The notes under the pieces were generated by a model that did not search any database, was not told the DNA's origin, and saw only the letters and a program-made list of their open reading frames with translations. From the NCBI RefSeq assembly GCF_900104065.1, contig NZ_FNLC01000001.1, positions 1,240,001 through 1,304,000 on the forward strand: a DNA stretch of 64,000 nt. The letters run 5' to 3'. Both the position numbers and the translations under genes were made by a program. The DNA is from Natronobacterium texcoconense. Its GTDB lineage: Archaea > Halobacteriota > Halobacteria > Halobacteriales > Natrialbaceae. The stretch's first letter is position 1; the number at the start of each line of letters is the position of its first letter. This document shows positions 36,632 to 46,256 of this stretch, in pieces.

Positions 36632-38536
36632 ATGACACGAGCCTCCGCCGGGGACACCGGCGCGGACGACGGGGATTCCGTCGTCTACGATCTCGACCCT
36701 GATTGCACCGCAAACGACGTCGAAAAAGACACCGCGTATCTCGCCGAAATCAACGGTATCGTCGACTACGGCGTCTTCGTCGATCTCTCCGAATCCGTCT
36801 CCGGTCTCGTTCACGAATCCGTCCTCGAGGGCACGTTCGCCGTCGGCGACGAACTCGTCGTCGAACTCGAGAGCGTCCGCGACAACGGCGACATGGCCTT
36901 CGAGCCAGCCGACGTCGACGACTACACCCTCCAGTCGATCTCCCACGACTACGCGCTGACCGGCACCGACCGCCTCGAGGGTAACGTCGGCGACCAGATC
37001 CACCTCGAGGGCGAAGTCGTCCAGGTCAAACAGACCGGCGGCCCGACGATCTTCCACATTGCCGACGAGTCCGGCGTCGTCCCCTGTGCAGCCTTCGAAG
37101 AGGCCGGCGTCCGCGCGTACCCGAGCGTCGAGGTCGGCGACGTCGTCCGCGTCACCGGCACCCCCGAACACCGCGAAGGATCGGTCCAGATCGAGGTCGA
37201 CGGCCTCTCGAAACTCGAGGACGAAGCAGCCGAGGAAGCCCGCGAGCGAATCCAGACGGCCCTCGAATCCCGCTCCGAGCCCCACGACGTCGACCCGCTG
37301 ATCGACTGGCCCGCCTTCGAGAAACTCCGCCCGAACCTGCAGGAAGTCGCCACGCGACTCCGCCGTGCCGTCCTCGAGGGACGCCCCATCCGCGTTCGCC
37401 ACCACGCCGACGGCGACGGGATGTGCGCTGCGGTACCGGTCCAGATCGCCCTCGAGAAGTTCATCGCAGACGTCCACGAGGACGATAACGCGCCGCGTCA
37501 CCTCATCAAGCGCCTGCCCGCGAAAGCGCCGTTCTACGAGATGGAAGACGCGACCCGGGACCTAAACTTCGCGCTCGAGGATCGCGAGAAACACGGCCAG
37601 CAACTGCCGCTCCTGCTCATGCTGGACAACGGCTCGACGGCCGAGGACGTCCCGGCCTACGAGACGCTCGCTCACTACGACATCCCGATCATCGCCGTCG
37701 ACCACCACCATCCCGACCCCGACGCGGTCGGCGACCTGCTCGACGCCCACGTCAACCCCTACCTCCACGACGAGGACTACCGTATCACCACGGGGATGCT
37801 CTGTGTCGAACTCGCGCGGATGATCTACCCCGATCTGACCGACGAACTCCGCCACGTCCCCGCCGTCGCCGGCCTCTCGGACCGCTCGAAGGCCGACGCG
37901 ATGGACCAGTACCTCGAGCTCGCCGCCGAAGAGGGGTACGACGAGGACCGACTCCAGGATGTCAGCGAGGCGCTCGACTACGCGGCCTTCTGGCTGCGCT
38001 ACGACTCGGGCGACCAGCTCATCCAGGACCTGCTCCACGTCGACAACGGCGACGAACAGCGCCACCGCGACCTCGTCGAGTTCTTCGCCGACCGCGCCCG
38101 CGAGGAAGTCGACGAGCAACTCGACGCTGCGATGGCTCACTTAGAGCACGAGGACCTGGACAACGGCGCTCACCTCTACCGGATCGACGTCGAGAACTAC
38201 GCCCACCGCTTTACCTACCCCGCACCGGGCAAGACCACCGGCGAGATCCACGACCGCAAGATCGAGGAGACCGGTGACCCCGTCATCACGGTCGGCTACG
38301 GTCCCGACTTCGCCGTGCTCCGCAGTGACGGTGTCCGCCTCGACATCCCGCAGATGGTCACCGAACTCGAGGAAGAGGTGCCCGGCGGCGGCGTCTCCGG
38401 CGGCGGTCACCTCGTCGTCGGTTCGATCAAGTTCGTCAAAGGAAAACGCGAGGAAGTGATCGACGCACTCGTCGAGAAGATGGAGGACGCCGAGATCGAC
38501 GAGGCGCTCTCGAGTGCGGCGCCGATCGACGACTGA
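36632..38536 (+). CDS. DHH-family phosphoesterase with S1 and OB domains (RecJ-like)
   Basis: A 634-residue protein. Order of domains: an acidic start, an S1 RNA-binding domain (YLAEINGIVDYGVFVDL, about 33-90), an OB-fold nucleic-acid-binding domain (LEGEVVQVKQTGGPTIFHIA, about 120-195), a DHH domain (IRVRHHADGDGMCAA and IAVDHHHPDPD) and a DHHA1 domain (GGGVSGGGHLVV). The haloarchaeal protein is a predicted single-strand nuclease of the RecJ/GAN type, possibly linked to the replisome. Whether it is exo- or endonucleolytic is not evident. It follows maeB at 79 bases. Confidence 0.87.
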   Translation: MTRASAGDTGADDGDSVVYDLDPDCTANDVEKDTAYLAEINGIVDYGVFVDLSESVSGLVHESVLEGTFAVGDELVVELESVRDNGDMAFEPADVDDYTLQSISHDYALTGTDRLEGNVGDQIHLEGEVVQVKQTGGPTIFHIADESGVVPCAAFEEAGVRAYPSVEVGDVVRVTGTPEHREGSVQIEVDGLSKLEDEAAEEARERIQTALESRSEPHDVDPLIDWPAFEKLRPNLQEVATRLRRAVLEGRPIRVRHHADGDGMCAAVPVQIALEKFIADVHEDDNAPRHLIKRLPAKAPFYEMEDATRDLNFALEDREKHGQQLPLLLMLDNGSTAEDVPAYETLAHYDIPIIAVDHHHPDPDAVGDLLDAHVNPYLHDEDYRITTGMLCVELARMIYPDLTDELRHVPAVAGLSDRSKADAMDQYLELAAEEGYDEDRLQDVSEALDYAAFWLRYDSGDQLIQDLLHVDNGDEQRHRDLVEFFADRAREEVDEQLDAAMAHLEHEDLDNGAHLYRIDVENYAHRFTYPAPGKTTGEIHDRKIEETGDPVITVGYGPDFAVLRSDGVRLDIPQMVTELEEEVPGGGVSGGGHLVVGSIKFVKGKREEVIDALVEKMEDAEIDEALSSAAPIDD

Positions 38537-38651
38537 TACGGGTAGACAGACTCGCGTCCCGCGGTTTTCGGATACCGACCAGTTTCAGTGTCTAGAAGGC
38601 GTTTATGTTCTCCGGCATCCGAGAGATAGTGACGGATACGGAGTCACACTC

Positions 38652-39086
38652 ATGAACGTAGCCATTCTGGGGACCACGATCGAAATCGACGAATCAGCCA
38701 TCGCCGAACCACCGGCTAAAATCCGAGAACAGGTACGCGAGTACGAACACGGTGACCGGCAGACGTTCGACCTGCGGGTTACCGTTCCGGAGGGAATGAC
38801 CGGCGAAGTGATGGCGGCAATGGACGAGATTCCCTACGGAGAAACACGCACCTATGGCGAACTCGCCGCCGACCTCGACACGTCGCCAATCGTCGTAGGC
38901 CAGGCGTGCGGACGCAACCCCGTTCCGCTGGTCGTCCCCTGCCACCGCGTCGTCGGAAGCGATGGCGAACTCAGGGGCTACTCGGCGGCTGACGGTGTCG
39001 TGACGAAGAGACAGTTACTCGAGCTCGAAGCCCGAGAGACCGAGACGAAACCGGTGCAAACGAGACTCTCTGCGGACCGCTACTAG
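38652..39086 (+). CDS. ogt: O6-alkylguanine-DNA alkyltransferase (Ogt-like)
   Basis: A 144-residue protein with the alkyl-acceptor motif VVPCHRVVG (the Cys receives the alkyl group) and the preceding IPYGETRTYGELAADLD. It repairs O6-methylguanine by direct suicide transfer. The N-terminal domain is shortened, about 60 residues, as in some archaeal proteins. The ATG at 38652 starts MNVAILGTTI; a longer frame exists upstream without similarity. A TATA-like GTTTATG lies at about 38604-38610, 42-48 bases before the ATG. Confidence 0.88.
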   Translation: MNVAILGTTIEIDESAIAEPPAKIREQVREYEHGDRQTFDLRVTVPEGMTGEVMAAMDEIPYGETRTYGELAADLDTSPIVVGQACGRNPVPLVVPCHRVVGSDGELRGYSAADGVVTKRQLLELEARETETKPVQTRLSADRY

Positions 39087-39175
39087 ACGACTCGTGAGGC
39101 CCCGATATCCTGGAACGAACCACTTCCCATCGCGAGAAGGCGCGTTCCTGTGTGGCAGTATAACACTCGAACAGG

Positions 39176-40879
39176 CTAGTTATCGACCGTATTGTACAGG
39201 TACTCGTTGTCCCGGAGCCTGCTCGTCAGGTCGTCGTGGATGTGGCCGTTCGACGCGACGAGTTCCTGGCGGTCCTTCTCGCCGTACACTTCGAACGACT
39301 CACCACTCGAGTCGGTCACCGACGCCCCCGCCTCCCGCGCGATGACGATACCCGCCGCGACGTCCCAGGGGTAGGTGTCGTACTCCCAGACGGCGTCGGC
39401 GCTGCCGTTGGCGAGATAACAGAGATGGAGTGCGGCCGACCCCAGCCTGCGGACGCCACGAGTATCGTCGTAGAAGTACGAGAGGAAGATCCCCTCTGGG
39501 TCGTAGCCTGACATCAGCATGCTTTCCTCGAGTGCATCGCGGTCGGTCGTCGTGATCGGCGAGCCGTTCTTGTAGGCTCCCTCGCCAGCGATCGCGCTCC
39601 AGAGTTCGTCGGTTTCGGGCGCGTAGACGACGCCGACGATGGGTTCGTCGTTCTCGAGCAGGGCGAGCGAGACGGCGTAGTTGGGGTTGCCGTTGGCGTA
39701 GTTGCCGGTGCCGTCGAGGGGGTCGACCAGCCAGGTGTACTCGCTGCCGGTCTCGGTGTGGATGCCCTCTTCGGTCAGTATCGTGTGGGCGGGGTACTCG
39801 TTCTCGATGGCGGTCGTGATGATGTTCTCCGAGAGGTAGTCGGCCTCGGTGATGACGTCCGACGTGTCGGTCTTGTACCGCTCCGTCTCGACTTTCCCGT
39901 GGAGGTTCCGGAGCGGATTCCTGACGCTCCGGACGGCTTCCTTCGCGAGTTCACACGCCCGCTCCTCGAAGCAGTCGGGGCCGGCCTCGCTCGAGACGGT
40001 CGGCGGGAGCGACTCACCCTCGGCGTCGCGTGCGCCCCAGCCCAGCAGTTCCGTGATCGCCGTGAAGAAGTCGTCGTCGTGGCTCGTTCGCACGACGTTC
40101 GCCGTACTTGCGGCTCCCGTCACCGTGATCACGTCGTCGGCCTCGAGTTGTTCGTGGAACCGGCCGCCGTCGATCAGCATGTCCGCTCGCTCGGAGCAGA
40201 CGATGCAAATCTCCGTGTCCTCGCTGACGATCAGCGGCCGGACGCCCATCCGGTGGGTGTGCAGCGGGACGATCTGGAGACACGAGTTGTTCGTCGGATT
40301 GTGGACCGGCCCGTTCGCGGACAGCGAGATACCGGTCGACCCCGTCGGCGTCGCAATCGCCAGCCCGGTGCCGTCGTACTCGCCGACGTACTGGCCGTCG
40401 GCGAACACGTCGAGTTTCGTGATCTTTCGATCGACCGGCTCCTCCGGCTGGACGTGCTTGACCATGACGTCGTTGATCCCCGTTGCCTCGAGACCGTTCG
40501 CCTCGACGGTGATCTGTTGGCGCTCGTCGATCGTCGCCCGGCCCTGGACGACCTCCGTCAGCGCGGCCTCGAGGTCGTCGACGTCGACCCGGACGAGAAA
40601 GGCCAGCGTTCCCGTATTGATCCCCAGGATCGGCACGTTTCTGGGTTCGAACTGCTGGATCCCCTCGAGAAAGGTTCCGTCGCCGCCGATCGTCACGCCA
40701 AGCGTCTCGCTGTCGGGATCGTAGACGTCGTCGATGTCGTCGCCGACATCGACCGTCTCGAGTCCCAGACCGTTATCACTCGCCCACGACTCGAGTCGCC
40801 GGACAGCCGCTTCGCTCTCCTCGGCCGGGCTCACGATCGCGACGATCTCTTCCGTCGTAGCTAGCCGCCTCCCTCGCAT
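39176..40879 (-). CDS. NAD kinase fused to an inositol-monophosphatase-like phosphatase
   Basis: A 567-residue two-domain protein. The N-terminal half is an NAD kinase: TIGGDGTFLEGIQQF (the GGDGT motif), GINTGTLAFL, and TPTGSTGISLSANGP. The C-terminal half from about residue 300 is an IMPase/FBPase-like phosphatase: ITEADYLSENII, LTEEGIHTETG, TWLVDPLDGTGNYANGNP (metal site), and YPWDVAAGIVIAREAGA. In Methanocaldococcus the known bifunctional NADP phosphatase/NAD kinase has the phosphatase first; here the order is reversed. The ATG at 40879 is preferred over a GTG at 40891. A TATA box lies 26-35 bases upstream. Confidence 0.88.
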   Translation of the reverse strand: MRGRRLATTEEIVAIVSPAEESEAAVRRLESWASDNGLGLETVDVGDDIDDVYDPDSETLGVTIGGDGTFLEGIQQFEPRNVPILGINTGTLAFLVRVDVDDLEAALTEVVQGRATIDERQQITVEANGLEATGINDVMVKHVQPEEPVDRKITKLDVFADGQYVGEYDGTGLAIATPTGSTGISLSANGPVHNPTNNSCLQIVPLHTHRMGVRPLIVSEDTEICIVCSERADMLIDGGRFHEQLEADDVITVTGAASTANVVRTSHDDDFFTAITELLGWGARDAEGESLPPTVSSEAGPDCFEERACELAKEAVRSVRNPLRNLHGKVETERYKTDTSDVITEADYLSENIITTAIENEYPAHTILTEEGIHTETGSEYTWLVDPLDGTGNYANGNPNYAVSLALLENDEPIVGVVYAPETDELWSAIAGEGAYKNGSPITTTDRDALEESMLMSGYDPEGIFLSYFYDDTRGVRRLGSAALHLCYLANGSADAVWEYDTYPWDVAAGIVIAREAGASVTDSSGESFEVYGEKDRQELVASNGHIHDDLTSRLRDNEYLYNTVDN

Positions 40880-40904
40880 CGTCCCATACACGCGAGCGGA
40901 CCAC

Positions 40905-40914
40905 GATTATATTC
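40905..40914 (-). promoter_or_regulatory. TATA box of the NAD kinase-phosphatase gene
   Basis: On the minus strand GAATATAATC lies 26-35 bases before the ATG at 40879, a standard archaeal spacing. Confidence 0.6.
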
Positions 40915-40969
40915 ACGGTTCGAAGAAACAGTAGTTTTTAGACGCGTTCGACGGTCGGACGCAAGCTCG

Positions 40970-41293
40970 TCAGAACTGATAGCGTCGTTCGTCGTCCATC
41001 GACGGGTACTGGTCCGCTCCCGTCATCTCGTCGAAGGTCATCCCGGAGAGATACTCGTCGTAGGTAACGTCGAACCCCGAGCGCAGGTGGAAGTCGAGTT
41101 TCCCAGTCTCGACGTTGCTCTGGAACAGCATGTGGATCGCCCGCCGGACGAGTTCGTCGGTCTCCTCGGGCTCGAGAGCCGTCTCGAGCAGGGCGAGTTC
41201 GTTCTTCGTCTCCCGGTCCAGCGACACCGCGAGTTCGTCGCCGAACGCGGAGTACGATTCCTGTACGTCCTCGTTGAGATCCTCGAGGCTCAT
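40970..41293 (-). CDS. Conserved haloarchaeal protein of unknown function
   Basis: A 107-residue acidic, helical protein (MSLEDLNEDVQESYSAFGDE, then ETDELVRRAIHMLFQSNVETG and a compact YLSGMTFDEMTG end). There is no signal or membrane segment. No known family was recognised. The ATG at 41293 is preferred; another ATG at 41305 would add four residues. It lies upstream of the NAD kinase gene on the same strand, with 90 bases between them. Confidence 0.65.
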   Translation of the reverse strand: MSLEDLNEDVQESYSAFGDELAVSLDRETKNELALLETALEPEETDELVRRAIHMLFQSNVETGKLDFHLRSGFDVTYDEYLSGMTFDEMTGADQYPSMDDERRYQF

Positions 41294-41565
41294 GCCCGGG
41301 AGCAAGGTAGCGTAGTGGATAGTCCTTTCGTGGTCGACTCGCGGGCACCTATCGTGAGCGCCATGTTACATTAGCAGGTGAGTTCAGTACCTCTCTCGTT
41401 TATTCCGGACGATTACGTCAGATCGACTGGCAAAAAGCCCTGCGTACTGACTGCCGACCGAATCCAGTTGCGATGGATACTCTCTTCGCCTTGCAAGACA
41501 CAACGCGCAAATCCCGAAAAAAGCCGACTCGGACTGGAGCAGTCCAACCGACCAGTAACGTGATA

Positions 41566-43986
41566 TCAGGTCTCGTCACCGCTTGCAGCAGGGAGCGAAA
41601 ACGAAAACGTCGCGCCCTCGCCCGGTTCGGACTCGACCCAGATGTCACCACCGTGGCGTTCGACAATGCGCTTACAGAGCGCGAGCCCGATTCCCGTTCC
41701 AGAGTGCTCGTCCTGTGCGTGCAGGCTCTGGAACACCTCGAAGACACGCTCTCTGTCGTCCGGGTCGATGCCGATCCCCTCGTCGGTGACCGAGACGAGT
41801 ACCTCCGAACCGTTCCGCACGGCCGAGATATCCACCTGTGGCGGATCGTCACCACTGTACTCGATCGCATTGGAAAGCAAGTTCTGGAACACCTGGCGTA
41901 ACTGTCCTGGGTCCCCCTCGACTCGAGGCAGCGCCTCGGCCGTGATCTCGGCATCACTCTCCTCGACTGCCACCTGGAAATCAGCGCAGACGTCCGCGAG
42001 AACGGCGTCCAGGTCGACCGACTCGAACGGATCGCCACGCGTTTCGACCCGTGAATACTCGAGCAATCCCTCGATCATGTTGCGCATCCGGTCTGCGCCG
42101 TCGACGGCGAATTCGATGAACTCCACCCCGTCCTCGTCGAGTTCGTCCGCGTAACGGCGCTCGATCAACTGGAGATAGCTCGTGATCATCCGCAAGGGTT
42201 CCTGTAGGTCGTGCGAGGCAGCGTAGGCGAACTGTTCGAGGCGCTCGTTGGATTTTTCGAGTTGCTGCTCGAACTGCTTGCGCTCGGTGATATCGGTCAG
42301 GGCACCGGGAAACGTCACCGGATTCCCGTCGTCGTCGTACTCGACGTGACCACGCGCGACGACCCAGCGGAGTTCGCCGTCGTCGTCCCAGACGCGGTAT
42401 TCCTCTTCGTACTCCTCTCCCGATTCGATGACGTCCTCGATCTTTCGTTCGACCCGCTCTCGATCGTCGTCGTGGATCGCCGAGAGAAACTGCTCGAGGG
42501 GGACGCCCTCGGTGGCCGCGTCCGGATCGATCCCGAACTTATTGGCGAACGACGCGCTCGTGACCATCACGTCGTCGGGAATATGCCATTCCCAGGTTCC
42601 GACCGCACCGGCTTCAGCCGCCGCCTCCAGTCGTTCTTTTGAATCCTCGAGATAGCACTCGCGTTCGACCCGTTCGGTTACGTCGTCGGCCGCTCCCAGC
42701 CATCGAGTGATTTCGCCGTCCTCGTCCAGAAGCGGTGTCGCACACGAGACGATCCAGGCGACCGTGCCGTCGTCACGAACGATCCGGTGTTCCAGTTCGA
42801 AGCTGCTTTTCGTGCGAACGGCTTCGTCGATGGCGTCCCGAACCCGTGGCTGGTCTTCGGGCGGAACGTATTCGTCGACCCACGACGGCCCTTCCTCGAC
42901 GGTGTCGGGGAGGAAATCCGACCCCTCCAAACTGTGCATCTCGCTCCAGTCCGCGTTCGTACTGAACACTACATCCGACGTGGTGGTGACCAACGCGCGA
43001 AACCGTTGCTCGCTCTCGCGCAGCTGTTTGTACGCTTCTCGCTTTGCCTGCTGGAGCAACTCCTGTCCACGTAACACGACGTCCGATGCGAGCTGTGAAT
43101 CCGCCGTATCAGGCTCCTGCAGTAACTCCTGTTCACGCTCTGTCTGGAGTTCTTCGACGATCGGGGTCACGTCCTCGACGCTGTGAACGATGTAGTCGAG
43201 GTCGCCAGCCGTGTCAAACACCGGTGAATTGACCGGACTCCACCACCGCTCCTCGAACTCGTCGCCACCGGAGTCGCGGTCGGGGATCGGATAGTGCGTC
43301 ACCGGCATGGTATCTGTCTCCCCGGCCTCCGCCACCCGCTCGAGCGACTCGCGCAGATTCTCGACGCCGTCTGCTGGATCGTCGGGATTGTTCGGAAAGA
43401 TTTCGAACAGCGTCTTCCCCAGAATGTCCGCCCGATCGGTCATCGTCGCGTCCAGATATGCATCGCTCACAGCCACGATTTCGTAGTCTTCGGGCTGTAC
43501 GATGAGATAGTTTCCGGGGACGTTTTCGAAGAGTCGACGAAAGGTCGCTTCGGTAGTTTCTGTTTCCGTCTGCTCGCGCTCGCCAGTTTCGTGGACGATT
43601 CCGACTGTTTCCTGTGTGATATCGCCCGCATCGATCACGTTCAGCCGTACGTCACAGCGAATCTGTTCCTCCTCGGCGGTCTTCAGGGTGAGATCGAGTA
43701 CCTCGCTCTGGTCGGCGGCGTTCGTTCGGATCCGACTGATCTCGTGTTCGATCGTCGCACTGTCGCCGCCGAAGAGCACGGACACGTGTTCATCGAGCAA
43801 TTCACCGCGCGTGTACCCGGTTAGCTCGAGGATGACGTCGTTGACCGAGACGAACCGACCTTCGGCATCGAGTCGATAGATCCCGTCGTCGATCGCATTG
43901 ACGAGAGCACGGTAGTACTGCAGGGCCTCGGTGTCGTCCGCATCTCCCCAGACCGTCATCTCGGATGGGTCGGCCCGTTCACTCAT
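41566..43986 (-). CDS. Multi-PAS sensor histidine kinase
   Basis: An 806-residue soluble kinase. Four PAS-type domains occupy about residues 22-140, 155-270, 330-450 and 455-570. The HisKA domain carries the phospho-acceptor His in FAYAASHDLQEPLRMITSYL. The HATPase shows NLLSNAIEYSGD, VTDEGIGIDPDD and GTGIGLALCKRIVERHGG. No receiver domain is visible and no transmembrane helix, so it senses a cytoplasmic cue. The ATG at 43986 starts MSERADPSEM; an ATG at 44073 would extend it. The kinase core resembles that of the MEDS kinase at 53449-54936. Confidence 0.88.
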   Translation of the reverse strand: MSERADPSEMTVWGDADDTEALQYYRALVNAIDDGIYRLDAEGRFVSVNDVILELTGYTRGELLDEHVSVLFGGDSATIEHEISRIRTNAADQSEVLDLTLKTAEEEQIRCDVRLNVIDAGDITQETVGIVHETGEREQTETETTEATFRRLFENVPGNYLIVQPEDYEIVAVSDAYLDATMTDRADILGKTLFEIFPNNPDDPADGVENLRESLERVAEAGETDTMPVTHYPIPDRDSGGDEFEERWWSPVNSPVFDTAGDLDYIVHSVEDVTPIVEELQTEREQELLQEPDTADSQLASDVVLRGQELLQQAKREAYKQLRESEQRFRALVTTTSDVVFSTNADWSEMHSLEGSDFLPDTVEEGPSWVDEYVPPEDQPRVRDAIDEAVRTKSSFELEHRIVRDDGTVAWIVSCATPLLDEDGEITRWLGAADDVTERVERECYLEDSKERLEAAAEAGAVGTWEWHIPDDVMVTSASFANKFGIDPDAATEGVPLEQFLSAIHDDDRERVERKIEDVIESGEEYEEEYRVWDDDGELRWVVARGHVEYDDDGNPVTFPGALTDITERKQFEQQLEKSNERLEQFAYAASHDLQEPLRMITSYLQLIERRYADELDEDGVEFIEFAVDGADRMRNMIEGLLEYSRVETRGDPFESVDLDAVLADVCADFQVAVEESDAEITAEALPRVEGDPGQLRQVFQNLLSNAIEYSGDDPPQVDISAVRNGSEVLVSVTDEGIGIDPDDRERVFEVFQSLHAQDEHSGTGIGLALCKRIVERHGGDIWVESEPGEGATFSFSLPAASGDET

Positions 43987-44185
43987 ATACACGTTGAGGT
44001 CCTCGAACCGGATAAGTTCCTTGCTCAGGCCGCTCACTGTGGTATTTGCCGAGTTGAGGGAGGTGAGTACCACATCGTTGTCTCGTCGTTGCGATGCCGT
44101 AAGTCGTCAGTCGAACGGTTTGCCTGCCGTAAGCCTCCGCTCAGTGATGAGACACAATACTGTTGCGTAAACGATAGAAACCGGC

Positions 44186-44686
44186 TTACTCGACGGCTGA
44201 ACCACTCAGTCGGGCCAGTGGTCCCTCCGGGAACAACCGAAAGAACACGACTCGTCCCAGGACGAGGGCACCGAGTACCCCGCCAAACAACGGCGGCCAG
44301 ATCACTGGGGATACGCCGCCTACTGCCACCAGATAGTGGACGAACAGGCTCGCGACGACCCACCACAGGGTGTACGCGGCGAGGGCTCCGAGCACGACCG
44401 AGGCGAGGATCCGGGTAACCGCCATATCACCAGGCCTGATCCGATCGCCGGGGCCGAACAGTGCCGAGCCGAGTCGGAGTCCGTGTGCTAGCACGCCGAC
44501 CAGCACGGAACAGGCGAGGAGACCGGGAACGAGTATCGTCGCTGGGATCCAGATCAGTTCGAGGACGGACTCGAAGAGAAGCCTGGATTCGTTGACTATC
44601 GCGGCTGCCAGGAGGATCGTGAGGGCGGCGAGAACGGGTTCGACTGCGCGTCTCTCGACTGGACTATCGAAATGGAGGGCGGACAT
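44186..44686 (-). CDS. Membrane protein of unknown function
   Basis: A 166-residue protein with about four membrane helices: one at about residues 15-33, one at 42-65, one at 92-115 and one at 128-150. No family was recognised. The ATG at 44686 has a TATA box (TTTATATGTA) 25-34 bases upstream on the minus strand. Confidence 0.7.
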   Translation of the reverse strand: MSALHFDSPVERRAVEPVLAALTILLAAAIVNESRLLFESVLELIWIPATILVPGLLACSVLVGVLAHGLRLGSALFGPGDRIRPGDMAVTRILASVVLGALAAYTLWWVVASLFVHYLVAVGGVSPVIWPPLFGGVLGALVLGRVVFFRLFPEGPLARLSGSAVE

Positions 44687-44710
44687 GACATTCCTCCAGT
44701 TAGTGTGTTA

Positions 44711-44720
44711 TACATATAAA
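44711..44720 (-). promoter_or_regulatory. TATA box of the membrane protein gene at 44186-44686
   Basis: On the minus strand TTTATATGTA lies 25-34 bases before the ATG at 44686. Confidence 0.6.
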
Positions 44721-44840
44721 TTCACTGTGGATGAAAGGTTGGTAACCAGCTCGAGTGTGCCGACTCGTTTCTGACCGGGCGAATGACGACGATCGACCGC
44801 GATGGGCATCTTCTTGAAACGTGCGGACCACCTCCTGGCC

Positions 44841-45824
44841 ATGTATCAGGTCGGAATCGTCGGCTGTGGCGTCATCGGGTCGCGGCTCGCGGAGGCGTTC
44901 GACGAGCACGGACGGACCGAAATCCGGGCAGTCTGTGATCGCGTCGCCGAAAAAGCGGCGTCGATGGCGGAGACGTACGACTGTGAATCGGTCACCGCGG
45001 TCGAGGGCCTCGTCGATATCGACGCGGTCGATATCGTCTACGTCGGCGTGCCGCCGAAGCACCACGCGGCCGTCGTTCGCGCTGCACTCGAGGCGGACAA
45101 ACACGTCATCTGTGAGAAACCGATCGCGGAGAACGCGGTGGTCGGGGACGAGCTAACCGCCCTCGCACGCGAGAGCGACCGAACGACCGCGATCAACTTC
45201 CCGTTTCGCTACACGCAGGGGTTCGTCGAGATGCGCGAGCGGATCGCAGCCGGTGAGATCGGCACGCCGAAACGCGTCGCGCTCCGCTTTCGCTTCCCGC
45301 AGTGGCCCCGCGAGTGGCAGGACGTCGACTGGCTCGCCGGCCGCGAACAGGGTGGCCCGCTCCGGGAGGTCGGGAGCCACTTCGTGTTCGGAACCCAGGA
45401 ACTGTTCGGCGACCTCACTGACGTCACTGCGGACGTCCGGTACACGGCCCCGGAGAAGTACGAGGAGTCCATCGTCGGCACGTTCATCGCGGGTGGCGAC
45501 GAGAGCGAGGCGGGCCGAGTGGACGACGAGAGCGTCCACGGAACGATCGACCTCCTCTGTAACTGTGCCGGTAGCGAGGAAAACAGCATCACTGTCGAGG
45601 GGACCGACGGTTCGCTGTCGCTACAGGCGTGGCGTCGACTCGTTGCGAACCCCGGCGAGGCGGACGAGCGCGTGATTACCGAGGAGGCGGGCGAGACGAC
45701 GCTTGCGCTGATCGACGAGTTCGTAACCGATCTCGAGGGCGGCGACGGCGACCTCGTCTCCTTCGCGGAAGCGACGCGCGTCCAGCGGGTCATCGACGAG
45801 GTGCTCGGCCTCGGGGACGACTGA
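44841..45824 (+). CDS. Gfo/Idh/MocA-family oxidoreductase
   Basis: A 327-residue protein. The N-terminal Rossmann fold carries YQVGIVGCGVIGSRLAEAF (GxGxxG) and VYVGVPPKHHAAVV; HVICEKPIAEN is the family EKP motif. The C-terminal domain is the alpha/beta half that binds the sugar-like substrate (GGPLREVGSHFVFG). It oxidises or reduces a polyol or sugar with NAD(P); the substrate is unknown. The ATG at 44841 begins the Rossmann strand directly; an ATG at 44802 would add 13 residues. Confidence 0.87.
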   Translation: MYQVGIVGCGVIGSRLAEAFDEHGRTEIRAVCDRVAEKAASMAETYDCESVTAVEGLVDIDAVDIVYVGVPPKHHAAVVRAALEADKHVICEKPIAENAVVGDELTALARESDRTTAINFPFRYTQGFVEMRERIAAGEIGTPKRVALRFRFPQWPREWQDVDWLAGREQGGPLREVGSHFVFGTQELFGDLTDVTADVRYTAPEKYEESIVGTFIAGGDESEAGRVDDESVHGTIDLLCNCAGSEENSITVEGTDGSLSLQAWRRLVANPGEADERVITEEAGETTLALIDEFVTDLEGGDGDLVSFAEATRVQRVIDEVLGLGDD

Positions 45825-45861
45825 GCTGTCTTGATCGTCACCCGGCCGAACCGGACGACCG

Positions 45862-46176
45862 TTACCGGCGGCCGAACCAGTAGACGACCAGAACCAGTGC
45901 GGTAAGCCCGATTCCGATCGTCAGATGCAGTGCCTGTGCTTCGTACGGCGAGGAGGCGATCACGTCCCCCGGCTTTACGTTCCGAACGTAGAAGTACTCG
46001 ATTCGATGCTGGAATACGGCAGGAACCAGGAAACCGACGAAGCTTCCGGCGCCCGTGAGGGAGGCCGAGAGGAGTCGACTCGAGACCGTCGTTTCACGCC
46101 TCGTCGCGTCGAGGTACACGAGGAGGGCGACGACCGGAGCGACGAAGAGTCCTGCGAGCGGGGCGAGCGAGGACAT
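45862..46176 (-). CDS. Small membrane protein of unknown function
   Basis: A 104-residue protein with three membrane helices and a short soluble loop (FQHRIEYFYVRNVKPGDVIASS). Codon bias and a TATA box 24-32 bases before the ATG support it. No family was recognised. It is convergent with the oxidoreductase gene. Confidence 0.7.
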   Translation of the reverse strand: MSSLAPLAGLFVAPVVALLVYLDATRRETTVSSRLLSASLTGAGSFVGFLVPAVFQHRIEYFYVRNVKPGDVIASSPYEAQALHLTIGIGLTALVLVVYWFGRR

Positions 46177-46199
46177 AGTTACCGGTCGTTTTAGTTAGA

Positions 46200-46208
46200 C
46201 TATAAATA
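46200..46208 (-). promoter_or_regulatory. TATA box of the small membrane protein gene at 45862-46176
   Basis: On the minus strand TATTTATAG lies 24-32 bases before the ATG at 46176. Confidence 0.6.
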
Positions 46209-46256
46209 CGACGGTGGATCGACGGTTCGGGTAGCTGTCTCGCTGGCGAGAACACA

